Assembly (NCBI GenBank): GCA_002297865.1
Contig: DBKX01000105.1
Coordinates: forward strand, 1-6,463
Origin: Lachnoclostridium sp. UBA739
Lineage (GTDB): Bacteria > Bacillota_A > Clostridia > Lachnospirales > Lachnospiraceae
Length of the DNA stretch: 6,463 nt
Direction of reading: 5' to 3'
The notes under the pieces are model-generated. The model worked only from the letters and a program-made list of their open reading frames with translations, had not been told where the DNA came from and ran no database searches. Both the position numbers and the translations under genes were made by a program. Shown here piece by piece: positions 1 to 5,904 of the stretch (position 1 is its first letter; every line of letters starts with the position of its first letter).

Positions 1-1262
1 CCTGGCTGATTAAATGGATTAATTCCTAACATATATCCATCAACTCCACAAGAGAATTCAAAGAAGTAGAATAATTGTCCAAGATAGAATTCAGTTTGTT
101 CTGGTAATTTAATTACTAAGTTTGGAACATTACCATCTGTATGAGCAAGAAGAACTCCTTTCATTGCACTCTTATTAACAAAGTCTACAGATTTTCCTGC
201 TAGATAGTTAAGTCCATCTAAATCTACATCTTCCTCTTCAATCATTACTTCACATGTTGATTTTTCAAGTTCGATCACTGTTTCAAACATAATTCTTCTA
301 CCCTCTTGGATATACTGACCCATTGAGTGAAGATCTGTTGTGAAATCACATGCAGCTGGGAATAGACCTTTATTGTCTTTTCCTTCACTTTCTCCGTAAA
401 GCTGTTTCCACCACTCAGCTACATAGTGTAGAGCTGGCTCATAGTTAGCAAGAATCTCAATTTCTTTTCCTTTTGCTAATAAACAGTTACGAATAGCTGC
501 ATAAATCATTGCATCATTTTCAGCAAATGGAGTATTTAAGCAATATTCTCTCATGCTTGCAGCACCTTCCATTAACTGTGCAATGTCAGCACCACTAACT
601 GCGATTGGAAGTAAACCAACAGCTGTTAGCACTGAGAAACGTCCACCAACATCATCAGGTACTACGAAAGTTTCATATCCTTCTTCTGTTGCAAGGTTCT
701 TCAAAGCACCCTTTGCTTTGTCTGTTGTAGCGTAAATTCTCTTAGCAGCTTCTTCTTTTCCATATTTTTCAACTAATAATTTCTTGAATACTCGAAATGC
801 AATAGCTGGCTCTGTTGTTGTTCCCGATTTACTAATTACATTAACAGAGAAGTCACGGTCACCAATTGTTTCTATTAACTGAGCTAGGTAAGTACTACTG
901 ATGCTGTTACCTGCGTAGTAAATTTCTGGTGTCTTACGAATACTTTTGTCAACTGAGTTGTAAAAACCATGTCTTAAAAATTCAATTGCAGCACGAGCAC
1001 CTAAATAGGAACCTCCAATACCAATTACAACTAATACTTCTGAATCGCTTTTAATCTTTTCTGCTGCTGCCTGTATTCTTGCAAACTCTTCTTTGTCATA
1101 GTTTACAGGTAGGTCAATCCATCCAAGAAAGTCATTTCCTGCACCTGTCTTATTTAATAAAGTTTCTTTTGCATTGTTAGCAATGCTTTCCATCATCTTT
1201 ATTTCTTCATCTGAAACAAATTGTTTTGCTAATGAATAATCTAATGAAACCTGTTTTGCCAT
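1..1262 (-). CDS. pgi: Glucose-6-phosphate isomerase, C-terminus cut by window edge
   Basis: This cytosolic enzyme interconverts glucose 6-phosphate and fructose 6-phosphate in glycolysis and gluconeogenesis. I translated 420 codons from the ATG at 1262-1260; the frame is open to base 3. The first SIS sugar-binding part has [10 protein letters not shown] at residues 81-90 and [10 protein letters not shown] at 143-152. The family signature [14 protein letters not shown] is at 203-216, with Arg208. [10 protein letters not shown] (290-299) holds the likely catalytic Glu291, and TTDLHSMGQ (308-316) holds His312. These agree with the family's usual Glu/His positions in the short Firmicutes form of about 450 residues. 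About 30 C-terminal residues, including the expected catalytic lysine after the QPG motif, lie beyond base 1. The ribosome binding site AAAGGAG sits about 11 bases before the ATG. A clear sigma-A promoter lies 43 bp upstream, so pgi can be transcribed independently of the membrane-protein gene before it. Identity is secure. Confidence 0.97.
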   Translation of the reverse strand, partial: MAKQVSLDYSLAKQFVSDEEIKMMESIANNAKETLLNKTGAGNDFLGWIDLPVNYDKEEFARIQAAAEKIKSDSEVLVVIGIGGSYLGARAAIEFLRHGFYNSVDKSIRKTPEIYYAGNSISSTYLAQLIETIGDRDFSVNVISKSGTTTEPAIAFRVFKKLLVEKYGKEEAAKRIYATTDKAKGALKNLATEEGYETFVVPDDVGGRFSVLTAVGLLPIAVSGADIAQLMEGAASMREYCLNTPFAENDAMIYAAIRNCLLAKGKEIEILANYEPALHYVAEWWKQLYGESEGKDNKGLFPAACDFTTDLHSMGQYIQEGRRIMFETVIELEKSTCEVMIEEEDVDLDGLNYLAGKSVDFVNKSAMKGVLLAHTDGNVPNLVIKLPEQTEFYLGQLFYFFEFSCGVDGYMLGINPFNQP

Positions 1263-1304
1263 TTTCTTTTGCACTCCTTTTTAATATGGTTCGTTATCTA
1301 CCTT

Positions 1305-1333
1305 ATTGTATCAAAAGGATTTTCGATTGACAA
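1305..1333 (-). promoter_or_regulatory. Sigma-A promoter of pgi
   Basis: Read on the minus strand, a -35 box TTGTCA (1333-1328) and a -10 box TACAAT (1310-1305) are separated by exactly 17 bases, close to consensus. Transcription would start near 1298, giving a leader of about 35 bases containing the AAAGGAG ribosome binding site. No competing promoter of similar quality is seen nearby. Confidence 0.75.
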
Positions 1334-1341
1334 TATAAATT

Positions 1342-1361
1342 TACCTACATTTATGTAGGTA
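1342..1361. promoter_or_regulatory. Perfect inverted repeat upstream of the pgi promoter (operator or weak terminator)
   Basis: TACCTACAT-TT-ATGTAGGTA is a perfect 9-bp inverted repeat with a 2-base centre. It lies 8 bases upstream of the pgi -35 box and 17 bases past the stop codon of the membrane-protein gene. As DNA it fits the usual size of a binding site for a dimeric regulator, centred near -53 of the predicted pgi start. As RNA from the upstream gene it could form an 8-bp hairpin with a 4-base loop, but the stem is AT-rich and the following AATTTATATT is a poor U-tract, so a terminator is less convincing. The regulator is unknown. Confidence 0.5.
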
Positions 1362-1378
1362 TTTAACAGTATAATTAA

Positions 1379-2071
1379 TCAAATTATGTACTCATCTAGA
1401 ATATCTTTGATAATTTTATCTTCGTTGTTGTTTATTTCGCACAGTTTTGCCTTTTCTTTTTGTGACATTATATTTGCCGGCTCTTTCTGCGATTTTTTTG
1501 CATTGACCAAATTTACTAAATTTTCACCTTGTTGTTCAACTACACGAGATCGATTGTATTCCAGCTTACTAAGTAAAAAATTTTCTAGATAGTCCTTTAT
1601 ATTTGTTCGAATAACTTGTTTTTTAACTGGAATGTTTATGAAATGTTCATATGATATCAACACTGCACTGACTGCAACACCTGTAAGCAGTGTTAATAAA
1701 ATTGTACTTTTTCCACATTCAAATAAAAGTCCAGTAATTGCAGCAATTGCGCCTAAAAGCATTGATAATAATAAAGATTGTCCACTTAAATTTTCCCATG
1801 TGTATAAGTAAATTCCACAGAATTTTTGTGTATAAACATACTTATCCACAAAGATATCCACATTATTAACACCCAAGTTCATAGAATAGTTTGTTTCAAA
1901 CTTGGTTCTTAAGGATTTTACCATTTTATGATTGGTTGTCCCCATATGTAACGTTGCTTTAACAAGTCTTCTATATATACATGAGATAACAAATTTTAAA
2001 AGGATTCCTAAACCACCCAACCCTAATAAAATGTAAATCAGTAAGTTACTATCAAAAATTTCTTCGACCAC
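1379..2071 (-). CDS. Uncharacterised three-helix membrane protein
   Basis: I do not recognise a named family. From the GTG at 2071-2069 the protein has 230 residues. One hydrophobic segment lies near the N-terminus (about residues 10-33, rich in Leu/Gly/Ile). A basic region of about 60 residues follows (RRLVKATLH and NHKMVKSLRTKFE). Two close hydrophobic segments come next (about 98-118 and 122-141). The last 60-70 residues are highly charged and hydrophilic and may form helices or a coiled coil. No signal-peptidase site, catalytic motif or Cys cluster is evident. GTG is preferred over an in-frame TTG at 2092: GAGGGG lies 6 bases before the GTG, while nothing like a ribosome binding site precedes the TTG, which almost coincides with a predicted transcription start. 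It lies between mtnN and pgi on the same strand, with its own weak promoter. Base composition matches its neighbours, so transfer is not suggested. Function is unknown; membrane location is well supported. Confidence 0.8.
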   Translation of the reverse strand: MVEEIFDSNLLIYILLGLGGLGILLKFVISCIYRRLVKATLHMGTTNHKMVKSLRTKFETNYSMNLGVNNVDIFVDKYVYTQKFCGIYLYTWENLSGQSLLLSMLLGAIAAITGLLFECGKSTILLTLLTGVAVSAVLISYEHFINIPVKKQVIRTNIKDYLENFLLSKLEYNRSRVVEQQGENLVNLVNAKKSQKEPANIMSQKEKAKLCEINNNEDKIIKDILDEYII

Positions 2072-2077
2072 GAGAAA

Positions 2078-2085
2078 CCCCTCTC
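2078..2085 (-). promoter_or_regulatory. Ribosome binding site that selects the GTG start at 2071
   Basis: GAGAGGGG on the minus strand ends 6 bases before the GTG at 2071-2069. The alternative upstream TTG at 2092 would place this purine run inside the coding region and has only AT-rich sequence before it. Confidence 0.6.
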
Positions 2086-2104
2086 TTTCCAATATTTTAC
2101 ATAT

Positions 2105-2133
2105 ACTATAACATAAATAAACATACTTGAAAA
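2105..2133 (-). promoter_or_regulatory. Candidate promoter of the membrane-protein gene
   Basis: On the minus strand, TATAGT (2110-2105) is preceded by TGT, giving an extended -10 pattern (TGnTATAGT). A weak -35 match TTTCAA (2133-2128) lies 17 bases upstream. A start near 2098 would give a short leader that includes the GAGGGG ribosome binding site of the GTG start. A second -10-like TATAAT at 2184-2179 has only a poorly spaced TTGACT (20 bases away) and is less likely. Read-through from mtnN is also possible. Confidence 0.35.
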
Positions 2134-2214
2134 GAGAGTTTTCTCTAAATCGTGATACAAAATCTCGTTTTTTCGTTTATTATAAGATGTTTTCTACTAT
2201 AAAGAGTCAAAATC

Positions 2215-2913
2215 TTACATTCTTGCAGTCATTCCAGTAACAAGCTTCACAGTATGTTCAATTGCCTTACGTTCAAACTCACTGTAATCCACTTCTGCAC
2301 TATTATCGGCCTTATCTGAAATAGCCCTAATTACAAGGTACGGAATCTTATTAAGATATGCTGTCTGTGCAATTGCAGCACCTTCCATCTCTGTACAATA
2401 TCCTTGGAACTTTTCAACAAGATATTTCTTTTTCTCTGCATCTGAAATAAACTGATCTCCACTAACAACTCGTCCGATAAAAGTGCTAATGTCTGTATTC
2501 ACTTCTTCATTCACTTGTTTTGCAAGATTCATAAGATGTTCATCTGCTTGGAAAGTAGACTCCTCCATTCTTGGAATGATACCTGGCTCATATCCAAATC
2601 CAGTAGCATCCATATCATGATTTAATGCATCCTTTGAAAGAACAATATCGCCTATGTTTATTTCATTTCTTAGAGAACCTGCAACACCTGTATTAATTAC
2701 ACAATCCACTTCAAAAACACTTATTAAAATCTGTGTACATACAGCAGCATTCACTTTTCCAATTCCACTTCGCACGATTACAACATCTTTGCCTTCTAAT
2801 TTTCCTTCATGGAAATCCATACTTGCTATTGTTTTTACCTGTTCTGCCTCTAACTTTTCCTTTAAGATGCTTACTTCTTCATCCATAGCACCAATAATTC
2901 CTAATTTCTTCAT
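2215..2913 (-). CDS. mtnN: 5'-methylthioadenosine/S-adenosylhomocysteine nucleosidase
   Basis: This cytosolic enzyme hydrolyses the N-glycosidic bond of methylthioadenosine and S-adenosylhomocysteine, releasing adenine. It feeds methionine salvage and the activated methyl cycle and, where LuxS is present, autoinducer-2 synthesis. The 232-residue length is normal for the family. The protein opens with KLGIIGAMDEEV, where Glu13 corresponds to the catalytic-site Glu12 of the E. coli enzyme. The phosphorylase-like core includes NTGVAGSL (74-81). TEMEGAAIAQ (174-183) carries the ribose-binding Glu177, and AISDKAD (197-203) carries the proton-donating Asp200. The ATG at 2913 follows AAGGAGG with 5 bases between. 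The gene is divergent from the TSCPD-murG unit across a 157-bp control region. The 120 bp after its stop contains no strong terminator, so transcription may continue into the membrane-protein gene. No SAM or SAH riboswitch-like leader is apparent. Confidence 0.97.
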   Translation of the reverse strand: MKKLGIIGAMDEEVSILKEKLEAEQVKTIASMDFHEGKLEGKDVVIVRSGIGKVNAAVCTQILISVFEVDCVINTGVAGSLRNEINIGDIVLSKDALNHDMDATGFGYEPGIIPRMEESTFQADEHLMNLAKQVNEEVNTDISTFIGRVVSGDQFISDAEKKKYLVEKFQGYCTEMEGAAIAQTAYLNKIPYLVIRAISDKADNSAEVDYSEFERKAIEHTVKLVTGMTARM

Positions 2914-2988
2914 AATTTCCTCCTTCTACATCATTTTCTTAAGTATAAAATAAATTTGCAAAAATTAATAGCCTAGTATAGAATATTT

Positions 2989-3011
2989 ATGACAAAAGTA
3001 CATGTTGTCAT
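2989..3011. promoter_or_regulatory. Inverted repeat ATGACAA-N9-TTGTCAT in the divergent control region
   Basis: A perfect 7-bp inverted repeat separated by 9 bases lies in the middle of the 157-bp mtnN/TSCPD intergenic region. Each arm reads outward as TTGTCA, a reasonable -35 box in both directions. However, no well-spaced -10 follows either one: rightward the best is CATAAT at 3031-3036 (spacer 20), leftward TATTAA at 2970-2965 (spacer 19). A separate TATACT on the minus strand at 2980-2975 could be a -10 for mtnN but lacks a good -35. The dyad may be an operator, a back-to-back promoter core, or both. Confidence 0.45.
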
Positions 3012-3070
3012 GTATTAAATTGCTCGAAAACATAATAATATGAATAGAAAGAAAAGAGGTTTTTGTAGAA

Positions 3071-3319
3071 ATGATTTACAAAACACACGGTGTATGTTCT
3101 AACTCTATTGAGTTTGAAATTAATGATGATAATACAATAAAATACGTAAATTTTAACGGTGGCTGCTCAGGCAATACTCAAGGCATAAGTCAGTTAGTTG
3201 TAGGTATGAAAGTTGATGACGTAATCACAAGACTCGATTCTATTAAGTGTGGGTTTAAAAACTCATCTTGTCCGGCACAATTAGCGGAAGCACTTAAATC
3301 TTACAAATCTCAACAATAA
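3071..3319 (+). CDS. Small TSCPD-domain protein (TIGR03905-like), function unknown
   Basis: This 82-residue soluble protein has the architecture of the short stand-alone TSCPD-domain family found in anaerobic Firmicutes. The domain is related to a C-terminal module of some ribonucleotide reductases, but the biochemical role of the short proteins is not established. The conserved core is visible: a THGVC start (Cys9), NGGCSGNTQGIS (29-40, Cys32), a VGMKVDDVI helix (44-52), IKCG (Cys60) and SCPAQLAEAL (66-75, Cys67). The four cysteines could bind a metal, which is an inference. The motif that names the domain reads SSCPA here instead of TSCPD. The ATG at 3071 follows GAGG with about 11 bases between, slightly long but the only reasonable start. 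The stop is 20 bp before the preferred murG start, so the two are probably co-transcribed. No membrane segment or signal peptide is seen. Confidence 0.88.
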   Translation: MIYKTHGVCSNSIEFEINDDNTIKYVNFNGGCSGNTQGISQLVVGMKVDDVITRLDSIKCGFKNSSCPAQLAEALKSYKSQQ

Positions 3320-3322
3320 AGT

Positions 3323-3329
3323 AGAAGGG
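3323..3329 (+). promoter_or_regulatory. Ribosome binding site that selects the murG start
   Basis: AGAAGGG lies 10 bases before the ATG at 3340 but only 1 base before an in-frame ATG at 3331. The position favours 3340, which gives an N-terminus beginning [10 protein letters not shown], as is usual for MurG proteins. Confidence 0.6.
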
Positions 3330-3339
3330 AATGCAAGTT

Positions 3340-4404
3340 ATGAAACGCATTATTTTGACAGGCGGCGGAACTGCTGGCCATGTAACACCAAACATTGCTC
3401 TCTTACCAGAGTTGAAAAAACATAATTATGAAATACATTACATCGGATCTTATGAAGGAATTGAAAAAAAATTAATCGAAGAATTTAATGTCCCATATCA
3501 TGCAATTTCTTCTGGTAAATTACGTAGATATTTCGATCCCAAAAACTTTAGCGATCCTTTCAAAGTAATAAAAGGATATCGCCAAGCAGTTAAGCTGATG
3601 AAACAACTGAAACCAGACGTTGTCTTCTCAAAGGGTGGTTTTGTTACTGTTCCAGTTGTTCTGGCCGCTAAACGTTGTAAGGTTCCGACTATTATTCACG
3701 AATCAGATATGACTCCTGGATTAGCAAATCGTATTTGTATTCCTTGCGCTACAAAAATCTGCGCTAACTTTCCTGAAACGGTAAAAGCACTTCCTGCCGA
3801 TAAAACTGTTCTTACAGGAACTCCTATAAGAAAGGAACTGTTTTCAGGTAACAAAATGCTTGGATTAGAATTTTGTGGTTTTAGTATTAATAAACCTGTT
3901 ATTCTTGTTATCGGCGGAAGCCTTGGTTCCGTAGTGGTAAACGATGCAGTCCGTAGTATTTTACCAACACTACTAAAGAAATACCAAGTAATTCACTTAT
4001 GTGGAAAAGATAAAGTTGATGAATCCTTAAAGGGTACTCCAGGCTATGTACAATTCGAATACATTAAAAAAGAATTAAGCGATTTAATGGATGCCGCAGA
4101 TATTGTTATCTCAAGAGCTGGGGCTAATGCCATCTGCGAAATATTAGCATTAAGAAAGCCTAATATTCTCATTCCGCTTTCTGCTGCTGCAAGTCGTGGT
4201 GATCAAATCCTAAACGCTGGTTCCTTTGAAAAACAAGGCTTTAGTTATGTAATTAAAGAAGAAGATCTAACAGGAACTGTATTAGAAAATGCAGTTGAAG
4301 ACGTATATCAAAGACGAGATGAGTATATTAATGCTATGACCAAGAGCAAGTTAAATAACTCAATCGAAACGATTGTTAACTTAATTGAATCTATATCAAA
4401 ATAG
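3340..4404 (+). CDS. murG: MurG, lipid II-forming N-acetylglucosaminyltransferase
   Basis: MurG moves GlcNAc from UDP-GlcNAc onto lipid I to make lipid II on the inner face of the membrane, the last cytoplasmic step of peptidoglycan synthesis. From the ATG at 3340 the protein has 354 residues, normal for this GT28 family. The N-terminal acceptor domain has GGGTAGH (8-14), [11 protein letters not shown] (95-105) and [14 protein letters not shown] (118-131). The C-terminal nucleotide-sugar domain has GGSLGS (192-197), [10 protein letters not shown] (258-267) and [15 protein letters not shown] (279-293). In the last motif, the DHQ of many MurGs reads GDQ, a variant I associate with the extra MurG found outside the cell-division cluster in some Firmicutes. 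An in-frame ATG at 3331 would add three residues but is too close to the ribosome binding site. The gene is not flanked by mur, fts or mra genes, so it may be a second copy. It is probably co-transcribed with the TSCPD gene and ends at a strong terminator. Confidence 0.94.
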   Translation: MKRIILTGGGTAGHVTPNIALLPELKKHNYEIHYIGSYEGIEKKLIEEFNVPYHAISSGKLRRYFDPKNFSDPFKVIKGYRQAVKLMKQLKPDVVFSKGGFVTVPVVLAAKRCKVPTIIHESDMTPGLANRICIPCATKICANFPETVKALPADKTVLTGTPIRKELFSGNKMLGLEFCGFSINKPVILVIGGSLGSVVVNDAVRSILPTLLKKYQVIHLCGKDKVDESLKGTPGYVQFEYIKKELSDLMDAADIVISRAGANAICEILALRKPNILIPLSAAASRGDQILNAGSFEKQGFSYVIKEEDLTGTVLENAVEDVYQRRDEYINAMTKSKLNNSIETIVNLIESISK

Positions 4405-4412
4405 ACTTTTAA

Positions 4413-4447
4413 AGCTTTTGCGATTAAATCGCAAAAGCTCTTTTTTT
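4413..4447 (+). terminator. Intrinsic terminator of murG, abutting the convergent HIT gene
   Basis: The stem AGCTTTTGCGAT (4413-4424) pairs perfectly with ATCGCAAAAGCT (4428-4439) around a 3-base loop. One C and then seven T (4441-4447) follow on the plus strand. It starts 8 bases after the murG stop. The last two T of the run form part of the reverse-strand TAA stop of the HIT gene (4448-4446). On the minus strand the hairpin is followed only by TTTAAAAG, so it would stop leftward transcription less well. Confidence 0.9.
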
Positions 4448-4862
4448 AGAAATATTGTTTTGCTTTTATAATGATTTCATCTAACACTTCTGGATCTGCT
4501 TCACCTTGTTTCCAAGTTAATCCCATATTATCATCTTTATATCTTGGAATTACATGAATGTGAAGGTGGAAGACTGTTTGTCCAGCAGCTTCACCATTAT
4601 TCTGAAGAATATTTACTCCATCACAATCTAATACCTCTTTTAAAACTGTTGCAACCTTTTTTGCAAGTATAAATGCTTTTGAGGTAACCTCTTCTGGTAA
4701 CTCAAAAATATTTGCAGCGTGATATTTTGGAAGAATAATTACATGTCCTTTTGATGCTGGAGAGATATCAAATATAACTTTAAATTCATCATTCTCAAAT
4801 AATGTTTTTGATGGAATTTCTCCTTCTATAATCTTGCAGAAAATACAATTTGTTTCACTCAT
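4446..4862 (-). CDS. HIT-family nucleotide-binding protein (Hint-like)
   Basis: This histidine-triad protein probably hydrolyses or binds purine nucleoside phosphoramidates or related AMP conjugates in the cytosol. The physiological substrate in bacteria is generally unclear. The 138-residue length is typical. The signature HLHIHVI (99-105) is intact, with His101 as the expected nucleophile. CIFCKII (6-12) with Cys6 and Cys9, together with His48 (KYH) and His99, matches the zinc-binding form of the Hint/HIT branch. NNGEAAGQTVFH (88-99) is the usual substrate-loop region before the triad. The ATG at 4862 is preceded by AGGAGG with 9 bases between. The TAA stop of the upstream flavodoxin-SCP2 gene is joined directly to this ribosome binding site, a 15-bp gap that points to co-transcription and possibly translational coupling. 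It ends inside the T-run of the murG terminator. Nothing in the sequence suggests loss of function. Confidence 0.94.
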   Translation of the reverse strand: MSETNCIFCKIIEGEIPSKTLFENDEFKVIFDISPASKGHVIILPKYHAANIFELPEEVTSKAFILAKKVATVLKEVLDCDGVNILQNNGEAAGQTVFHLHIHVIPRYKDDNMGLTWKQGEADPEVLDEIIIKAKQYF

Positions 4863-4877
4863 TATAAGAATCCTCCT

Positions 4878-5882
4878 TTATTTATCTCCAAATTGAAAAA
4901 CAGTATCGAACATTCTTAAGGTCTTAAAGTTTCCTTTTGCCGTTATTTCTCCAGCCATAAATGCCTTCTGGAATGTTACTTTACCATCTACAATTTTATG
5001 AAATACCTCACTAGATGATTTTGCAAAAACTTCTACATCTTCCTTTGTGCCATAGTAACAATTTAATTGCTCGTCTGCAATTTCAGCTACAAGTGTTTTA
5101 TCTTTATCCGTAAGATGTATTGCGTAACTTGCATCAAAATCCTTTATTGGACAAAAACATGCTTTTAATTTACCAATAAATTCATCATTCGTTTCACTTT
5201 GGCTAGTATCCCCCATCATCTGCTTAAACATCTGAGTAAGTTCCTCAATATCTTCTTTTTGCTGTCTTACATACGTGTCATCTGAGACATATTTAGAAAG
5301 CTGTTCTGTCTCCTGAGGGGTCAAGTCAATATTGGTATTCTGTAATACATTTTGCTTTAATTCAAGCATACTGCTTGGGAACATTTTTTTCCTCTGATTG
5401 ATGATTCGATAGAAATCCTCTGCTTTATTTTCAATAGCTGATGCATAATCTGGGTTAGTCTCAAACTCTACATTATCATCCACATAAGCACACAATCCTT
5501 CAGTTGGTATACCACCAAGCATCTCCCAAGCCTTTATTAAGGTATATTGTGCATCTCTTTCTCCATAAGTACTTGCCATAACAACTGGAAGCATGTATAT
5601 CTTTTTTATCTTCTCTTTATCTCCATAAAGCCAGCATGCATCTAAAAACTGCTGCATATAGCCCCCAATACCAAACCATTCAACTGGTGTTGCTAAAATA
5701 ATACCATCTACATCTTTCAACGTGTTAGGTAGAACACTAATATTTGTCTTACCTTCATATAAATTATATCTGTTTACTTCGACACGAAGCTCTTCCAATA
5801 CTTCCGTTAGTTTATTCATAACATAAATGGTCGTATCCTCAATTAAGCCCCTTCCTCCATAATAGATATTAACCTTCATCAT
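4878..5882 (-). CDS. Flavodoxin-like / SCP2 sterol-carrier fusion protein
   Basis: This is a 334-residue soluble protein with two domains. Residues 1-165 resemble an NAD(P)H-dependent FMN-reductase or flavodoxin fold: a beta strand MMKVNIYYG, a GGRGLIEDTT turn where the FMN phosphate loop would be, and DGIILATPVEWFGIGGYMQQFLDACW spanning 59-84, the typical ATPvxW...FlD helix. Residues 166-234 form a charged helical linker. Residues 235-332 resemble an SCP2 lipid-carrier domain, with a VFHKIVDGKVTFQKAFMAGEI stretch (293-313) and AKGNF (315-319). A likely role is redox chemistry on, or delivery of, a hydrophobic ligand, but this is inference, and the phosphate loop is poorly conserved. ATG at 5882 is chosen because AAAGGTGG ends 9 bases upstream; an ATG directly after it is possible. 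It is the middle gene of the rhomboid-fusion-HIT unit (gaps 22 and 15 bp). No signal peptide or membrane helix is seen. Confidence 0.82.
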   Translation of the reverse strand: MMKVNIYYGGRGLIEDTTIYVMNKLTEVLEELRVEVNRYNLYEGKTNISVLPNTLKDVDGIILATPVEWFGIGGYMQQFLDACWLYGDKEKIKKIYMLPVVMASTYGERDAQYTLIKAWEMLGGIPTEGLCAYVDDNVEFETNPDYASAIENKAEDFYRIINQRKKMFPSSMLELKQNVLQNTNIDLTPQETEQLSKYVSDDTYVRQQKEDIEELTQMFKQMMGDTSQSETNDEFIGKLKACFCPIKDFDASYAIHLTDKDKTLVAEIADEQLNCYYGTKEDVEVFAKSSSEVFHKIVDGKVTFQKAFMAGEITAKGNFKTLRMFDTVFQFGDK

Positions 5883-5904
5883 ATTAGCAATCCACCTTTC
5901 TAAT

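Noticed and set aside
553..735. Open frame on the plus strand (60 codons)
   Set aside because: It lies wholly antisense to the well-conserved pgi coding region and has no recognisable motif or ribosome binding site.
1386..1592. Open frame on the plus strand with a hydrophobic start
   Set aside because: It is antisense to the charged C-terminal tail of the membrane-protein gene. The hydrophobicity is what reverse complement of Lys/Glu-rich AT-rich codons produces.
2131..2147. AGAGA-N4-TCTCT hairpin as the mtnN terminator
   Set aside because: The stem is only 5 bp with two G-C pairs and the T-run is interrupted (TTTTC), too weak to call.
2654..2953. 99-codon open frame on the plus strand
   Set aside because: It is antisense to mtnN, whose frame is certain, and extends into the control region only by chance.
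2914..3070. Possible SAM or SAH riboswitch in the mtnN leader
   Set aside because: The region is short and very AT-rich with no multi-stem conserved core; only the ATGACAA dyad stands out.
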